DNA from: Lachnospiraceae bacterium
GTDB taxonomy: Bacteria; Bacillota_A; Clostridia; Lachnospirales; Lachnospiraceae
Length of the DNA stretch: 64,000 nucleotides
NCBI GenBank assembly: GCA_017516285.1
Contig: JAFXDD010000028.1
Span: forward strand, 1 to 64,000
Reading direction: 5' to 3'
Shown here in pieces: positions 1-9,127 of this stretch (its first letter is position 1; every line of letters starts with the position of its first letter). A model generated the notes under the pieces. The model did no database searches. It saw only the letters and a list, made by a program, of their open reading frames with translations, and had not been told where the DNA came from. Position numbers and translations under genes: made by a program.

Positions 1-117
1 AGTTTCTTGTGCAAAGAACTATTTTGCGACAGCAGTCAGCGAGTAAGTTTACTTACGAGCTGGCTTTTCCTGCAAACGCTTTTCATCATTGTTTCGTCGT
101 CGCTCATCAGCGGCAAC
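1..117 (-). other. structured untranslated leader running off the left edge
   Basis: This stretch lies downstream of two strong leftward promoters and has no credible reading frame. On the minus strand it carries an inverted repeat with GTAAGT/ACTTAC at its core (39-60) and, at the edge, a boxA-like tract GTTCTTTGCACAAGAAACT (1-19). Tandem consensus promoters, a long leader and a boxA-like element are typical of rRNA operons. No rRNA is visible, so the identity of the downstream gene is inference. Confidence 0.45.
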
Positions 118-123
118 TTGCTT

Positions 124-152
124 AATATATCACAAGTTTTTCGCTATGTCAA
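124..152 (-). promoter_or_regulatory. strong sigma-A promoter P2, reading out of the window
   Basis: On the minus strand TTGACA (147-152) and TATATT (124-129) are separated by exactly 17 bases. The -35 is perfect and the -10 has one mismatch. It reads left, off the window. It lies about 125 bases downstream of a second promoter of the same type, which makes a tandem pair. Confidence 0.75.
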
Positions 153-220
153 CAACTTTTTTAATTTTTTTTGAAATTTTGTTGCTTATCCAGATTTTTC
201 TGTATGCAACTATCTGTTTC

Positions 221-247
221 AATGCACTCTCAAATCGCGAGTGCTTG
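221..247. promoter_or_regulatory. degenerate CIRCE-like dyad between the two leftward promoters
   Basis: GCACTC (224-229) and GAGTGC (239-244) are inverted arms with the 9-base spacer of the HrcA operator CIRCE. The outer three bases of each arm do not match the TTAGCACTC/GAGTGCTAA consensus. It sits right after the -10 of P1, at the expected transcription start, the position CIRCE takes in front of groS here. It may be a weak HrcA site or only a hairpin. Confidence 0.4.
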
Positions 248-250
248 TTT

Positions 251-279
251 ATAATACAAAAAGCTGTCGAATTTGTCAA
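251..279 (-). promoter_or_regulatory. strong sigma-A promoter P1, embedded in the polC terminator
   Basis: TTGACA (274-279) and TATTAT (251-256) on the minus strand are 17 bases apart. The -35 lies in the loop and distal arm of the polC terminator hairpin, and the terminator's T tract falls in the promoter spacer, so terminator and promoter share the same bases. It reads left, out of the window. Confidence 0.7.
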
Positions 280-288
280 CAGCTTTTT
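258..288 (-). terminator. intrinsic terminator after polC
   Basis: The arms AAAAAGCTGT (258-267) and ACAGCTTTTT (279-288) form a ten-base-pair stem whose distal arm ends in five T on the minus strand. It starts about 30 bases beyond the polC stop codon and overlaps promoter P1. Confidence 0.75.
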
Positions 289-318
289 GCAAAAAATTTT
301 ATTTTTTTAAATCTTTTT

Positions 319-3300
319 TTAAAACACATCAAACAAGCTTATCTGATTGGACTCCGGTAAATCGGCCAGTATACCCAGTTCAGCCAGCTTATCAGCTACT
401 GTCTGTGACACCTTGGCACGTTCCCTGAAATCATCCTTACTAAGGAATGGTCCGTCTTTGGCAGCCTCCACGATAGACTCTGCGGCAGTTTCGCCCAGAC
501 CATCAATACTATTCAGGGAAGGCATCAGCTTTCCATCTATAATCTGGAAGTTTCTTGCATGTGCCTTAAAAATGTCAATAGGCATAAATTCATAGCCTCG
601 CACATACATTTCCAATACGCTCTTCATATCCTTATAAGAATCCTGTTCTTTGTTGGACAAGCTATCCTTACGCGCTTTGTAATCAGCCATTACACTTCGC
701 AAGCGTTCCTCTCCCAGACACATCAATTCGTAGGAAAAACCTGATGCACGAATACTGAAGTACGCAGCATAATATGCCAGTGGTTCATTAATTTTAAACC
801 AGCCAATTCTCCAAGCCATCATAACGTAAGCTGCTGCATGGGCCTTCGGGAACATGTATTTAATCTTTTTACAAGACCAAATATACCAGTCCGGCACGTT
901 ATTAGCAGTCATAACCTCTTCCCACTCCGGCTTAAGGCCCTTGCCCTTACGCACGCTTTCCATTATGGTAAATGCCAAGGAGCTTTCCACACCCATACGA
1001 ATGAGGTAGGTCATAATATCGTCACGAGTACAAATTGCCGTAGAAATGGTAGCCTTGCCTTCTAAAATAAGGGTTTGGGCATTTCCCAGCCATACATCGG
1101 TACCATGACCCAATCCTGAAATACGCACCAAGTCAGAGAACTTCTGCGGCTTAGTGTCGCGAAGCATCTGAAATACGAATTCCGTACCAAACTCAGGAAT
1201 TCCAAGAGAGCCCAAGTCTGTACCGTCCATCTGCTCCGGCGTCACCCCTAGGGCTGACGTATTTTGGAACAGGCTCATTACCTGAGGATCGTCTAGTGCA
1301 ATCGTGGTAGGGTCCAGTCCCGTCAGATCCTGTAACATACGAATCATGGTAGGATCGTCGTGTCCCAGTATGTCAAGCTTTAATAGGTTGTGGTCAATAG
1401 AGTGATAATCAAAGTGGGTAGTAATAATGTCCGTCGTCATATCGTTAGCCGGATGCTGTACCGGTGTAAAAGAGTTAATATCCTCGCCCAAAGGCAATAC
1501 AATAATACCACCCGGATGCTGTCCGGTACTTCTGCGAATGCCGGTACACCCTAAGCTGATACGCGTGATTTCACATGGACGCTTGTGTCGTCCCCGCTCT
1601 TCGTAATATTTTTTGACATAACCATAGGCAGTTTTATCTGCCAACGTACCAACAGTACCTGCTCGATAAGTTTGTCCGGCGCCAAAAATTACTTCCGTGT
1701 ATTTATGAGCCTTGGACTGATATTCTCCGGAAAAATTCAAGTCAATATCCGGCTCTTTGTCCCCCTTGAATCCAAGGAAAGTTTCAAACGGAATATCAAA
1801 ACCGTCTTTTTTCAGCAAAGCTCCACACTGCGGGCAAGTCTTATCCGGCAAGTCACACCCGGAGCAGCCATCCTCTACTGCAGCAGCAATCTCCGGAGAA
1901 TCAAATTCAGAATAATGGCACTGCGTACAATAATAATGTGGACTCAACGGATTTACTTCCGTAATTCCGGCCATAGTTGCCACAAAAGAAGAGCCTACAG
2001 AGCCACGGCTGCCTACCAGATAACCATCCTCCACAGATTTCCAAACCAGTTTCTGGGCAATAATATACATTACGGCAAAACCGTTTTTGATAATAGAATT
2101 TAACTCCTTCTCCAGTCTCTTCTCTACGATTTCCGGAAGATTTGCCCCATACATTTCATGGGCCTTATTGTAGCAAATCTCGGTCAAGGTTTTGTCGGAA
2201 TCGGGAATAACCGGAGGACATTTGTCAGGTCGCACCGGGGAAATATGCTCAATCATACTTGCAATTTTCCGGGTATTAGTAATGACTACTTCTTCGGCCT
2301 TCTCACTGCCAAGATACTGAAATTCTGCTAACATCTCCTCTGTAGTACGCAAGTACAGCGGTGCCTGCTCATCAGCATCCGCAAAACCCTTGCCCGCCAT
2401 AATAATACGTCGGTACACCTCATCCTCCGGGTCCAGAAAATGTACGTCACAGGTAGCCACTACCGGCTTATTTAACTGCTCACCCAACTTTACAATATGC
2501 CTATTGATGTCTTCGATATCCTTATTGGAGTTAATATTTCGCTGCTTCTCTGAGGCTATCATAAAAGCATTATTGCCCGTAGGCTGAATTTCCAGGTAAT
2601 CATAATAAGAAGCCAGCTTTACAATATCTTCTTCACTTTTTTCATCTAAAAGTGCACGATACAACTCCCCTGCTTCACAGGCCGTGCCCACCAAAATCCC
2701 TTCTCTATGCTTATTCAACAGGCTCTTTGGAATTTTCGGTCTGCGGTTATAGTAAGTGATATGTGATTCGCTAACCATGGTATATAAGTTAATACGTCCC
2801 ACATCATTCTGCGCCAGTAAAACCACATGATACGAAGGGAGCTTGCTCACGGCATCCGTAGAAGCCTGCCCCATTTCATTAACCTCACCCAGCGTAAAAA
2901 TACCTTTTTCCTCGCACATCAAAATCAACTTAGCAAAAATCTGTGCTGTACACTCTGCATCATCTACAGCACGGTGATGATTTTGCAAAGAAACCTTTAA
3001 AGCCTTGGCCATAGCATCCAGGGTATGCTTACTCTGAGCCGGGAACAATACACGTGACAACGCCAGTGTATCCAAATAGATAAATTCCGAACTATATCCC
3101 AGACGCTTACAATTTTCAACAATAAAGCTCATGTCAAAGCTTGCATTATGAGCAACCAGCTTACAACCTTTGATAAATTCCAGAAATTCAGGAAGAACCT
3201 CTTCAATAACAGGTGCTCCGCTTACCATTTCATCAGAAATACCGGTCAATTGGTTGATTTCAAAAGGAATCGGCGTCTGCGGATTTACAAATTTGGAAAA

Positions 3301-4908
3301 CCTATCGGTAATCTCGCCCTTCTCTACCTTTACCGCGCCGATTTCAATAATACGGTTCTTTACCGGTGAAAAACCGGTAGTCTCAATATCAAATACCACA
3401 AAACTGTCGCGCAAGGTACTATTCTCTACAGAACCGGTAACAATATCCGTCAAATCGTCTACCAGGTAACCTTCACAGCCGTAAATAATTTTAAAGAAGC
3501 TATCCTTATCAGGCTCAGTACCTGCTTCCTTGCAACGATTCTTCTCTTCCTTCCACAAGTCATCCCAGACATGATTTGCTGTAGGGAAGGACTGCACTAC
3601 ACCATGGTCTGTAATAGCTACAGCAGGATGCCCCCAAGAATAAGCCCGCTTAATAATGTCCTTTACCTCGGACACACCATCCATGTCACTCATCTTGGTA
3701 TGGCAATGAAGCTCCACGCGCTTGCGAGGACTCTTATCGGAACGCTTTACGCGGAAATCACTGCCCTTCTTAATGCCAATAACGGAGCTGATGGCAATTT
3801 CTTTGTCAAAGTTGTCCATCATGGCAATGCCCTTTACCCTGATAAAAGCACCTTTTTTAATATTAGCCTTCACGTCGCTCAGCTGGTCATTACGAACAAA
3901 CATTTTTATAGTGATAGTGTCCGTAAAGTCTGTTACATCAAAAATTAAAATCGTCTTCTCGTTGCGGATTTCACGCTCATCCATAGCAATAATCTGACCA
4001 CGGATAACCACTTCACCCATTTCGCCCAGAATTTCCTCAATCTTCATGGCACCGTCTTCAAAATCCTTGCCATAAATCACATCCGGATTGTCTGAAGCCT
4101 TTAAAGGTCTGCGGTAATCAGGACGCTTGCCCTTCTCATCAGAGAAATTACCCTTTTTAAATTCCTTAGCAGAAGCCTTTGACTGACCGACACCGCTGAC
4201 ATTTGCACCAGCCTGACCGGCTGTACTTTGTCCGGCTCCATTTTGACCGGCTCCACCTGCTTTTGCAGCACTCTGGCCGTCCTGCTGTCCTCCATCTGCT
4301 TCCCCGCCATGCTTACCAGCCTCTGCCTTTAAAACCACACGGGAAATTTCTGCCACTCTGGCTGCGATCATTTTGTCATCCTCTTCGGACTTGGAAGACT
4401 TTGGCTGCACATATTCATAAGTAAAGCTGACGTTCAGACCACACCTCTCCACAAAAATCTTCTCTAAAATGCGTGCCAGCTCCTCCTGCTGCATATGAAC
4501 AAAAACCGTATCCTCCAAAGCCAGATGAAGCCGGTTTTCTTCAGGATACGATACAATAGCCTTTTTAAAGATAATATATAAAATATGGCTGTATGCTTTT
4601 AACTCCGCCAAAATAGAGTCGCGATACAGCTCCATCACCGTCTTGCCTGTATACTGGCTGGACAGTTTAAAATGCTCATAAATCTTGACCCGACGCTTGT
4701 CACCACCCCTGGCAAGCATCTCGGTCAATATTTTTTCAATCTCAAATATATCCTCTTTGGAAATAAGGTAGCTGCTTTCGATATGTACGCGCAAGTAACC
4801 ACCACTGGTTACATTGACGATTTTCTGCACAGCCACCTGCTCCAAAAGTGCTTTTAATCTGTTTTCCGGCTTTGCGTACGGAAACACATCAAAAAACGCT
4901 TTACTCAT
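319..4908 (-). CDS. polC: DNA polymerase III alpha subunit, PolC type
   Basis: This is the replicative polymerase of low-GC Gram-positives, carrying its own 3'-5' proofreading exonuclease. In order: an N-terminal domain (1-200), an Ala/Gly/Gln-rich low-complexity linker (about 205-255), an OB fold, a PHP domain opening at ELHCHTKMSDMDG (about 400) that is split by a DnaQ-like exonuclease (VVFDIETTGF, about 505), a zinc module (CTQC, CSGC, CPQC, about 990-1035) and the palm with PDIDLNF (about 1055). At 1529 residues it is somewhat longer than Bacillus PolC (about 1440), partly because of the linker. It is the last gene of the pyrH-to-polC run, 12 bases after ispG, with a weak ribosome binding site (TAGGTAAC). 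Confidence 0.98.
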   Translation of the reverse strand: MSKAFFDVFPYAKPENRLKALLEQVAVQKIVNVTSGGYLRVHIESSYLISKEDIFEIEKILTEMLARGGDKRRVKIYEHFKLSSQYTGKTVMELYRDSILAELKAYSHILYIIFKKAIVSYPEENRLHLALEDTVFVHMQQEELARILEKIFVERCGLNVSFTYEYVQPKSSKSEEDDKMIAARVAEISRVVLKAEAGKHGGEADGGQQDGQSAAKAGGAGQNGAGQSTAGQAGANVSGVGQSKASAKEFKKGNFSDEKGKRPDYRRPLKASDNPDVIYGKDFEDGAMKIEEILGEMGEVVIRGQIIAMDEREIRNEKTILIFDVTDFTDTITIKMFVRNDQLSDVKANIKKGAFIRVKGIAMMDNFDKEIAISSVIGIKKGSDFRVKRSDKSPRKRVELHCHTKMSDMDGVSEVKDIIKRAYSWGHPAVAITDHGVVQSFPTANHVWDDLWKEEKNRCKEAGTEPDKDSFFKIIYGCEGYLVDDLTDIVTGSVENSTLRDSFVVFDIETTGFSPVKNRIIEIGAVKVEKGEITDRFSKFVNPQTPIPFEINQLTGISDEMVSGAPVIEEVLPEFLEFIKGCKLVAHNASFDMSFIVENCKRLGYSSEFIYLDTLALSRVLFPAQSKHTLDAMAKALKVSLQNHHRAVDDAECTAQIFAKLILMCEEKGIFTLGEVNEMGQASTDAVSKLPSYHVVLLAQNDVGRINLYTMVSESHITYYNRRPKIPKSLLNKHREGILVGTACEAGELYRALLDEKSEEDIVKLASYYDYLEIQPTGNNAFMIASEKQRNINSNKDIEDINRHIVKLGEQLNKPVVATCDVHFLDPEDEVYRRIIMAGKGFADADEQAPLYLRTTEEMLAEFQYLGSEKAEEVVITNTRKIASMIEHISPVRPDKCPPVIPDSDKTLTEICYNKAHEMYGANLPEIVEKRLEKELNSIIKNGFAVMYIIAQKLVWKSVEDGYLVGSRGSVGSSFVATMAGITEVNPLSPHYYCTQCHYSEFDSPEIAAAVEDGCSGCDLPDKTCPQCGALLKKDGFDIPFETFLGFKGDKEPDIDLNFSGEYQSKAHKYTEVIFGAGQTYRAGTVGTLADKTAYGYVKKYYEERGRHKRPCEITRISLGCTGIRRSTGQHPGGIIVLPLGEDINSFTPVQHPANDMTTDIITTHFDYHSIDHNLLKLDILGHDDPTMIRMLQDLTGLDPTTIALDDPQVMSLFQNTSALGVTPEQMDGTDLGSLGIPEFGTEFVFQMLRDTKPQKFSDLVRISGLGHGTDVWLGNAQTLILEGKATISTAICTRDDIMTYLIRMGVESSLAFTIMESVRKGKGLKPEWEEVMTANNVPDWYIWSCKKIKYMFPKAHAAAYVMMAWRIGWFKINEPLAYYAAYFSIRASGFSYELMCLGEERLRSVMADYKARKDSLSNKEQDSYKDMKSVLEMYVRGYEFMPIDIFKAHARNFQIIDGKLMPSLNSIDGLGETAAESIVEAAKDGPFLSKDDFRERAKVSQTVADKLAELGILADLPESNQISLFDVF

Positions 4909-4920
4909 GTTTGTTACCTA

Positions 4921-5976
4921 CTAATTCTCATTCCAATGATCAAGCTCATACTTCAAGGTAGAAAGTAATTCACTTTCCGGTATTTTTCTGATAATTTCGC
5001 CCTTTTTAATCAGTAAGCCCTCGCCAATGCCGCCTGCAATGCCGATATCTGCTTCTTTGGCTTCACCGGGACCATTCACTACACAACCCATAACAGCCAC
5101 CTTGATATCTAGTGGATACCCTGCTACTAAAGTTTCTACCTGGTTTGCCAGTTCAATCAAATTAATCTTGGTACGTCCACAGGTAGGACAGGACACCACT
5201 TCTATACCACCTTTACGAAGCCCAAGGGTACGAAGCACCAGCTTTGCAGTCTTGATTTCTTCTACCGGGTCACCGGTCAGAGACACGCGAATGGTATCAC
5301 CAATTCCCTGCCCTAAAATCATGCCAAGACCTACGGAAGACTTAATATTACCGCTCCAAACAGTACCGGACTCCGTAATGCCTACATGCAGCGGATAATT
5401 TATCTGCTTATCCAGAATCTCATGAGCTTTTACACACATTAAGACATCGGAAGACTTAATGCTGACAACCAAATTATCATAGTCCAAATCCTCGATAATA
5501 CGCACCTTATCCAAAGCACTCTCCACAATTCCTTCCGCAGTCACCCCATGATACTTTTCTACCAGATGTTTTTCCAAAGAACCACTGTTTACCCCCACAC
5601 GAATGGGTATCTCACGCTCCTTTGCCACATCTACTACAGCCTTGACTCTATCCACAGAACCAATATTCCCCGGATTAATGCGGATTTTGTCGGCACCATG
5701 CTCCATGGCTGCAATAGCCATTTTATAATCAAAGTGAATATCAGCCACCAGCGGAATATGAATCTGCTTTTTAATTTCCGTCAAAGCCTGTGCGGCCTCT
5801 AAGGTAGGCACAGTACAACGGATAATTTCACAGCCTGCCTGCTCCAAACGTAAAATCTGTGACACAGTTGCTTCTATATTTTCCGTAGGCGTGTTGGTCA
5901 TAGACTGAATCAATACCGGATTGCCGCCGCCAATCACTCTGTCACCAATACGTATAACCTTTGTTTGCTCTCTCAT
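4921..5976 (-). CDS. ispG: 4-hydroxy-3-methylbut-2-en-1-yl diphosphate synthase (IspG/GcpE)
   Basis: IspG is the iron-sulfur enzyme that converts methylerythritol cyclodiphosphate to HMBPP in the MEP isoprenoid pathway. The protein shows the N-terminal TIM-barrel part (QSMTNTPTENIEATVSQI, LVADIHFDYKMA, KIRINPGNIG) and C-terminal [4Fe-4S] cysteines in CPTCGRT (about 268) and GCVVNGPGEA (about 306). Its 351 residues match the short bacterial form. A good ribosome binding site (AAGGGGTGAG) precedes the ATG. It lies 15 bases after rseP and one gene from dxr, so two steps of the same pathway are in one operon. Confidence 0.97.
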   Translation of the reverse strand: MREQTKVIRIGDRVIGGGNPVLIQSMTNTPTENIEATVSQILRLEQAGCEIIRCTVPTLEAAQALTEIKKQIHIPLVADIHFDYKMAIAAMEHGADKIRINPGNIGSVDRVKAVVDVAKEREIPIRVGVNSGSLEKHLVEKYHGVTAEGIVESALDKVRIIEDLDYDNLVVSIKSSDVLMCVKAHEILDKQINYPLHVGITESGTVWSGNIKSSVGLGMILGQGIGDTIRVSLTGDPVEEIKTAKLVLRTLGLRKGGIEVVSCPTCGRTKINLIELANQVETLVAGYPLDIKVAVMGCVVNGPGEAKEADIGIAGGIGEGLLIKKGEIIRKIPESELLSTLKYELDHWNEN

Positions 5977-5991
5977 AAACTCACCCCTTAT

Positions 5992-7038
5992 TTAAAAGAA
6001 AATGTTTCGAATATCATTAAATACTAAAAATACCATCAATGCCATAAGAAGTGCAAAGCCGATTGCATGAACCATGCCCTCTTTGTCAGCAGGAATAGGC
6101 TTGCCTCTGACCACTTCCAGCAACAAGAAAATCAGTCTGCCGCCATCTAATGCCGGCAATGGCAGTAAATTAATAATACCTAAATTTACACTTAATAACG
6201 AAGCAAGATTCATCATAGTAAGCAAAACCGGTACCCAACCTGCAGGCTTGACTGCTTCGTAAGTCTCATCCACCATGTTGGCAATACCAACTACACCGGA
6301 CATATCTTCCGTCTTTACCTGCCCCCTAATCATCATAAGCAAACTCTTGTAAGTAGAGGTGGCCGCATAACGCACCTCATAAAAGCCGTACTTTAAGGAA
6401 TCCAAGCCTCTGAACTGCTCGTACTCAGCCCCTGCAATACCCATATAATAACGGCCATCCGCCTCATCATACTCCGGAGCAAAAGAAACCTCTATCAATT
6501 CATCGCCTCTTCTCACTACCAAATCATATGCCTCACCATGATTTAGTTGTGAAATCACCTGTACTTCACGATATAAATGCACCTTCTCGCCATTTACAGA
6601 AACAATTTCATCTCCCGGCAATATACCTGCCTCTGCAGCCGGACCGCCCTCTGTCACCTGCACCACTATTGGTAAATCTGTGGCAGAAAAGTTTACGATA
6701 ATAACACTGAAAATAAATGCCAAAATAAAATTCATGATAGGGCCTGCTACTACCGTAGCAATTCTGGCCCAGACATTGGCATTATTAAAGCAATGCTCGT
6801 CTCCCGGTCCACCGCCTTCTACATTACCGTCCTCACCATCAAACATACACGCTCCGCCTATCGGCAACAGTCTGATAGAATAAACGGTTTCTCCCTTCTT
6901 AAACTTTACAAGCTGTGGCCCCATACCCAGAGAGAATTCCAATACACGAATACCATTCAGCTTGGCTACCACAAAATGCCCTGCTTCATGTGCCATTACA
7001 AGCACGCCTAAAATAATAAGAAAAATAATAATTGACAC
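5992..7038 (-). CDS. rseP: RIP metalloprotease RseP, site-2 protease family
   Basis: A membrane-embedded zinc protease that cuts transmembrane substrates such as anti-sigma factors or signal-peptide remnants. The first helix carries HEAGH (about residues 17-21), the S2P active site. A PDZ domain occupies the middle (VQVTEGGPAAEAGILPGDEI, about 130-190), and NLLPLPALDGGR (about 290) supplies the third zinc ligand and membrane motif. At 348 residues it has a single PDZ domain, as is common in Firmicutes. The start is a GTG with AAGGTAG upstream. It is transcribed with dxr (five bases before it) and ispG. Confidence 0.96.
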   Translation of the reverse strand: MSIIIFLIILGVLVMAHEAGHFVVAKLNGIRVLEFSLGMGPQLVKFKKGETVYSIRLLPIGGACMFDGEDGNVEGGGPGDEHCFNNANVWARIATVVAGPIMNFILAFIFSVIIVNFSATDLPIVVQVTEGGPAAEAGILPGDEIVSVNGEKVHLYREVQVISQLNHGEAYDLVVRRGDELIEVSFAPEYDEADGRYYMGIAGAEYEQFRGLDSLKYGFYEVRYAATSTYKSLLMMIRGQVKTEDMSGVVGIANMVDETYEAVKPAGWVPVLLTMMNLASLLSVNLGIINLLPLPALDGGRLIFLLLEVVRGKPIPADKEGMVHAIGFALLMALMVFLVFNDIRNIFF

Positions 7039-7043
7039 GAAAA

Positions 7044-8201
7044 CTACCTTCTATCCTTCATTTTTTCATAAATATATACATACGTCTGCTGCTCTGCTTC
7101 CAAAATTTCCTCTACAGACGGAGCCAAAACTGCTTCATGCCGCTGCATGCTGCTCTCAATCAGTTCCGGAATCTGTAGGAATGAAAGCTTTTTGTCAAGA
7201 AAAAGAGCCACAGCCATTTCATTCGCCGCATTAAATACTGTAGGCATACTGCCACCAATACGAGCTGCCTCATAGGCAAGCTTAAGGCCTCTAAAGGTCT
7301 CCATATCAGGCGCCTCGAAGGTCATCTGACCAAGCTCATAAAAATTCACGCGCTTGCCCTCTAAAGGACGTCTGTCCGGATAGAACAACGCGTACTGTAT
7401 CGGAAGCTTCATATCCGGTGCCCCCAGCTGAGCCATAATACCACCGTCTGCATACTCTACCATGCTGTGAATAATGCTTTGTGGATGTACTACAACCTGA
7501 ATCTGTTCCAAATTCACATCAAAGAGCCACTTCGCCTCAATAACCTCCAGCCCCTTATTGACTAAGGTAGCAGAATCTATGGTAATCTTACGCCCCATAG
7601 ACCAGTTTGGATGCTTCAGGGCATCCTCAACCTGCATGTTCTTTAGTTCCGTGAGCTTCTTGCCACGGAAAGGACCACCGGAAGCCGTCAATAAAATTTT
7701 GCTGACCTGTTCCCGCTTTTCTCCCTGCATAGACTGGAAAATTGCACTGTGCTCACTGTCTACAGGTAAAATAGACACGCCATGTTCCTTTGCCAAAGGC
7801 ATAATAATATGTCCTGCAGTTACCAGTGTCTCTTTGTTGGCAAGGGCAATGTCTTTACCTGCCTTGATAGCCGCAATAGTCGGTCTAATACCAATCATCC
7901 CCACTAAAGCAGTAACTAATACGTCCATATTTTCCCAGACGCTTACCTCCAGCAACCCTTCCATACCGGAAAGCACCGGGATATTCAAATCTGCTGTCTT
8001 CACACGCAAATCAGCCGCAGCCTCCTCACTCCACATTACCACTGCTTCCGGCTGAAATTCTCGCATCTGTGCTTCCATCAGCTTTACATTGGTGCCTGCG
8101 GCTAGTACCGTTACCTGCAAATCCTGTGCATATGCTCTTACAATTTCCAAAGTCTGTGTACCAATAGAACCTGTTGAGCCTAGTATACCTATTTTTTTCA
8201 T
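7044..8201 (-). CDS. dxr: 1-deoxy-D-xylulose 5-phosphate reductoisomerase
   Basis: Dxr makes methylerythritol 4-phosphate from deoxyxylulose phosphate with NADPH, the first committed step of the MEP pathway. The N-terminus has the dinucleotide-binding GSTGSIGTQTLEI; the substrate and metal site is seen in PVDSEHSAIFQS (about 147) and TASGGPFRG (about 172), and the central catalytic domain in ATLVNKGLEVIEAKWLF. The length of 385 is normal. It lies between cdsA and rseP, a standard order in Clostridia, with a 62-base gap to cdsA in which I see no terminator. Confidence 0.97.
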   Translation of the reverse strand: MKKIGILGSTGSIGTQTLEIVRAYAQDLQVTVLAAGTNVKLMEAQMREFQPEAVVMWSEEAAADLRVKTADLNIPVLSGMEGLLEVSVWENMDVLVTALVGMIGIRPTIAAIKAGKDIALANKETLVTAGHIIMPLAKEHGVSILPVDSEHSAIFQSMQGEKREQVSKILLTASGGPFRGKKLTELKNMQVEDALKHPNWSMGRKITIDSATLVNKGLEVIEAKWLFDVNLEQIQVVVHPQSIIHSMVEYADGGIMAQLGAPDMKLPIQYALFYPDRRPLEGKRVNFYELGQMTFEAPDMETFRGLKLAYEAARIGGSMPTVFNAANEMAVALFLDKKLSFLQIPELIESSMQRHEAVLAPSVEEILEAEQQTYVYIYEKMKDRR

Positions 8202-8263
8202 AATATCCTCATTCCCGTCTGAACCTGACCATTCAGATCATCGTCAAAATATCCAAAGTAACA

Positions 8264-9127
8264 TCACCAAGTAAATACGTATCTAATATCCAAAAAGAAA
8301 TAAATCAGGAAATAAATACACGGAGCCGTAAAAATAATACTGTCAAAACGATCCAAAATACCGCCATGCCCCGGAATACACTTTCCGTAATCTTTAATAT
8401 GATAATTGCGCTTAATAGCAGACGCAGCTAAATCACCACACTGCGCAATCACACTGCCAATACCGCAAATAACGCCCATCATAATGGTGCCGTAATCAGA
8501 GCCCATAATAAACTTGCCAAAAAACATGCCAAGAAGTGCTGCTCCGACGATACCGCCGATACAGCCTTCGATAGATTTCTTAGGGCTCAAAACCGGAAAT
8601 GCCTTGTGATTGCCGATTGTCTTGCCAGTCAACATACCTACGCAATAAGCAAAGGTGTCACTTCCCCATGCACTAATCCATATCATCCATACCACTCTGC
8701 TGCCTATCTCCGGCAAAGCTCTGGTCATACCAATAAAGGAAAGCATAACAGGTACATACATAAAAGCAAATACTACTTCTACAATCTGCTTGGCATCATA
8801 TTTAGGGAACATAATCACATAAGCTGCTAACAGCCCGATAATGGTAAATACCGTAATGGCAAGCAGATATACTACATCTACCGCTTCCCCCTGTATGACA
8901 AAGAAAATCTGACAGGCATACATACAGATAATTCCAATAATACCGATCATCTCCAGAAAATTAATGCCCTTTTCATCCCTCTTAATTCCTACTGCTTTGG
9001 TAAGCTCCAGAAAGCCTGCTACGGAAATCACCTCCAGCGCTACTAACAATGGTATGCCACCCAGGGTAACAAAAACTGCAGTTAAAACTAATAAAACAAT
9101 GCCGCTAATCAGTCTGGTCACAAACAT
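8264..9127 (-). CDS. cdsA: phosphatidate cytidylyltransferase CdsA
   Basis: This integral membrane enzyme makes CDP-diacylglycerol from phosphatidic acid and CTP, feeding phospholipid synthesis. There are about eight hydrophobic segments over 287 residues, and the C-terminal family signature is clear (SAIKRNYHIKDYGKCIPGHG then GGILDRFDS). The start ATG overlaps the uppS stop codon by one base (TAATG), which points to translational coupling with the undecaprenyl synthase before it. Confidence 0.97.
   Translation of the reverse strand: MFVTRLISGIVLLVLTAVFVTLGGIPLLVALEVISVAGFLELTKAVGIKRDEKGINFLEMIGIIGIICMYACQIFFVIQGEAVDVVYLLAITVFTIIGLLAAYVIMFPKYDAKQIVEVVFAFMYVPVMLSFIGMTRALPEIGSRVVWMIWISAWGSDTFAYCVGMLTGKTIGNHKAFPVLSPKKSIEGCIGGIVGAALLGMFFGKFIMGSDYGTIMMGVICGIGSVIAQCGDLAASAIKRNYHIKDYGKCIPGHGGILDRFDSIIFTAPCIYFLIYFFLDIRYVFTW

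Noticed and set aside
89..310. 73-codon plus-strand open frame
   Set aside because: It lies over two leftward promoters and the polC terminator, is AT-rich low-complexity, and has no ribosome binding site.
1585..2103. 172-codon plus-strand frame antisense to polC
   Set aside because: It lies over conserved polymerase motifs of polC and has no start signal.
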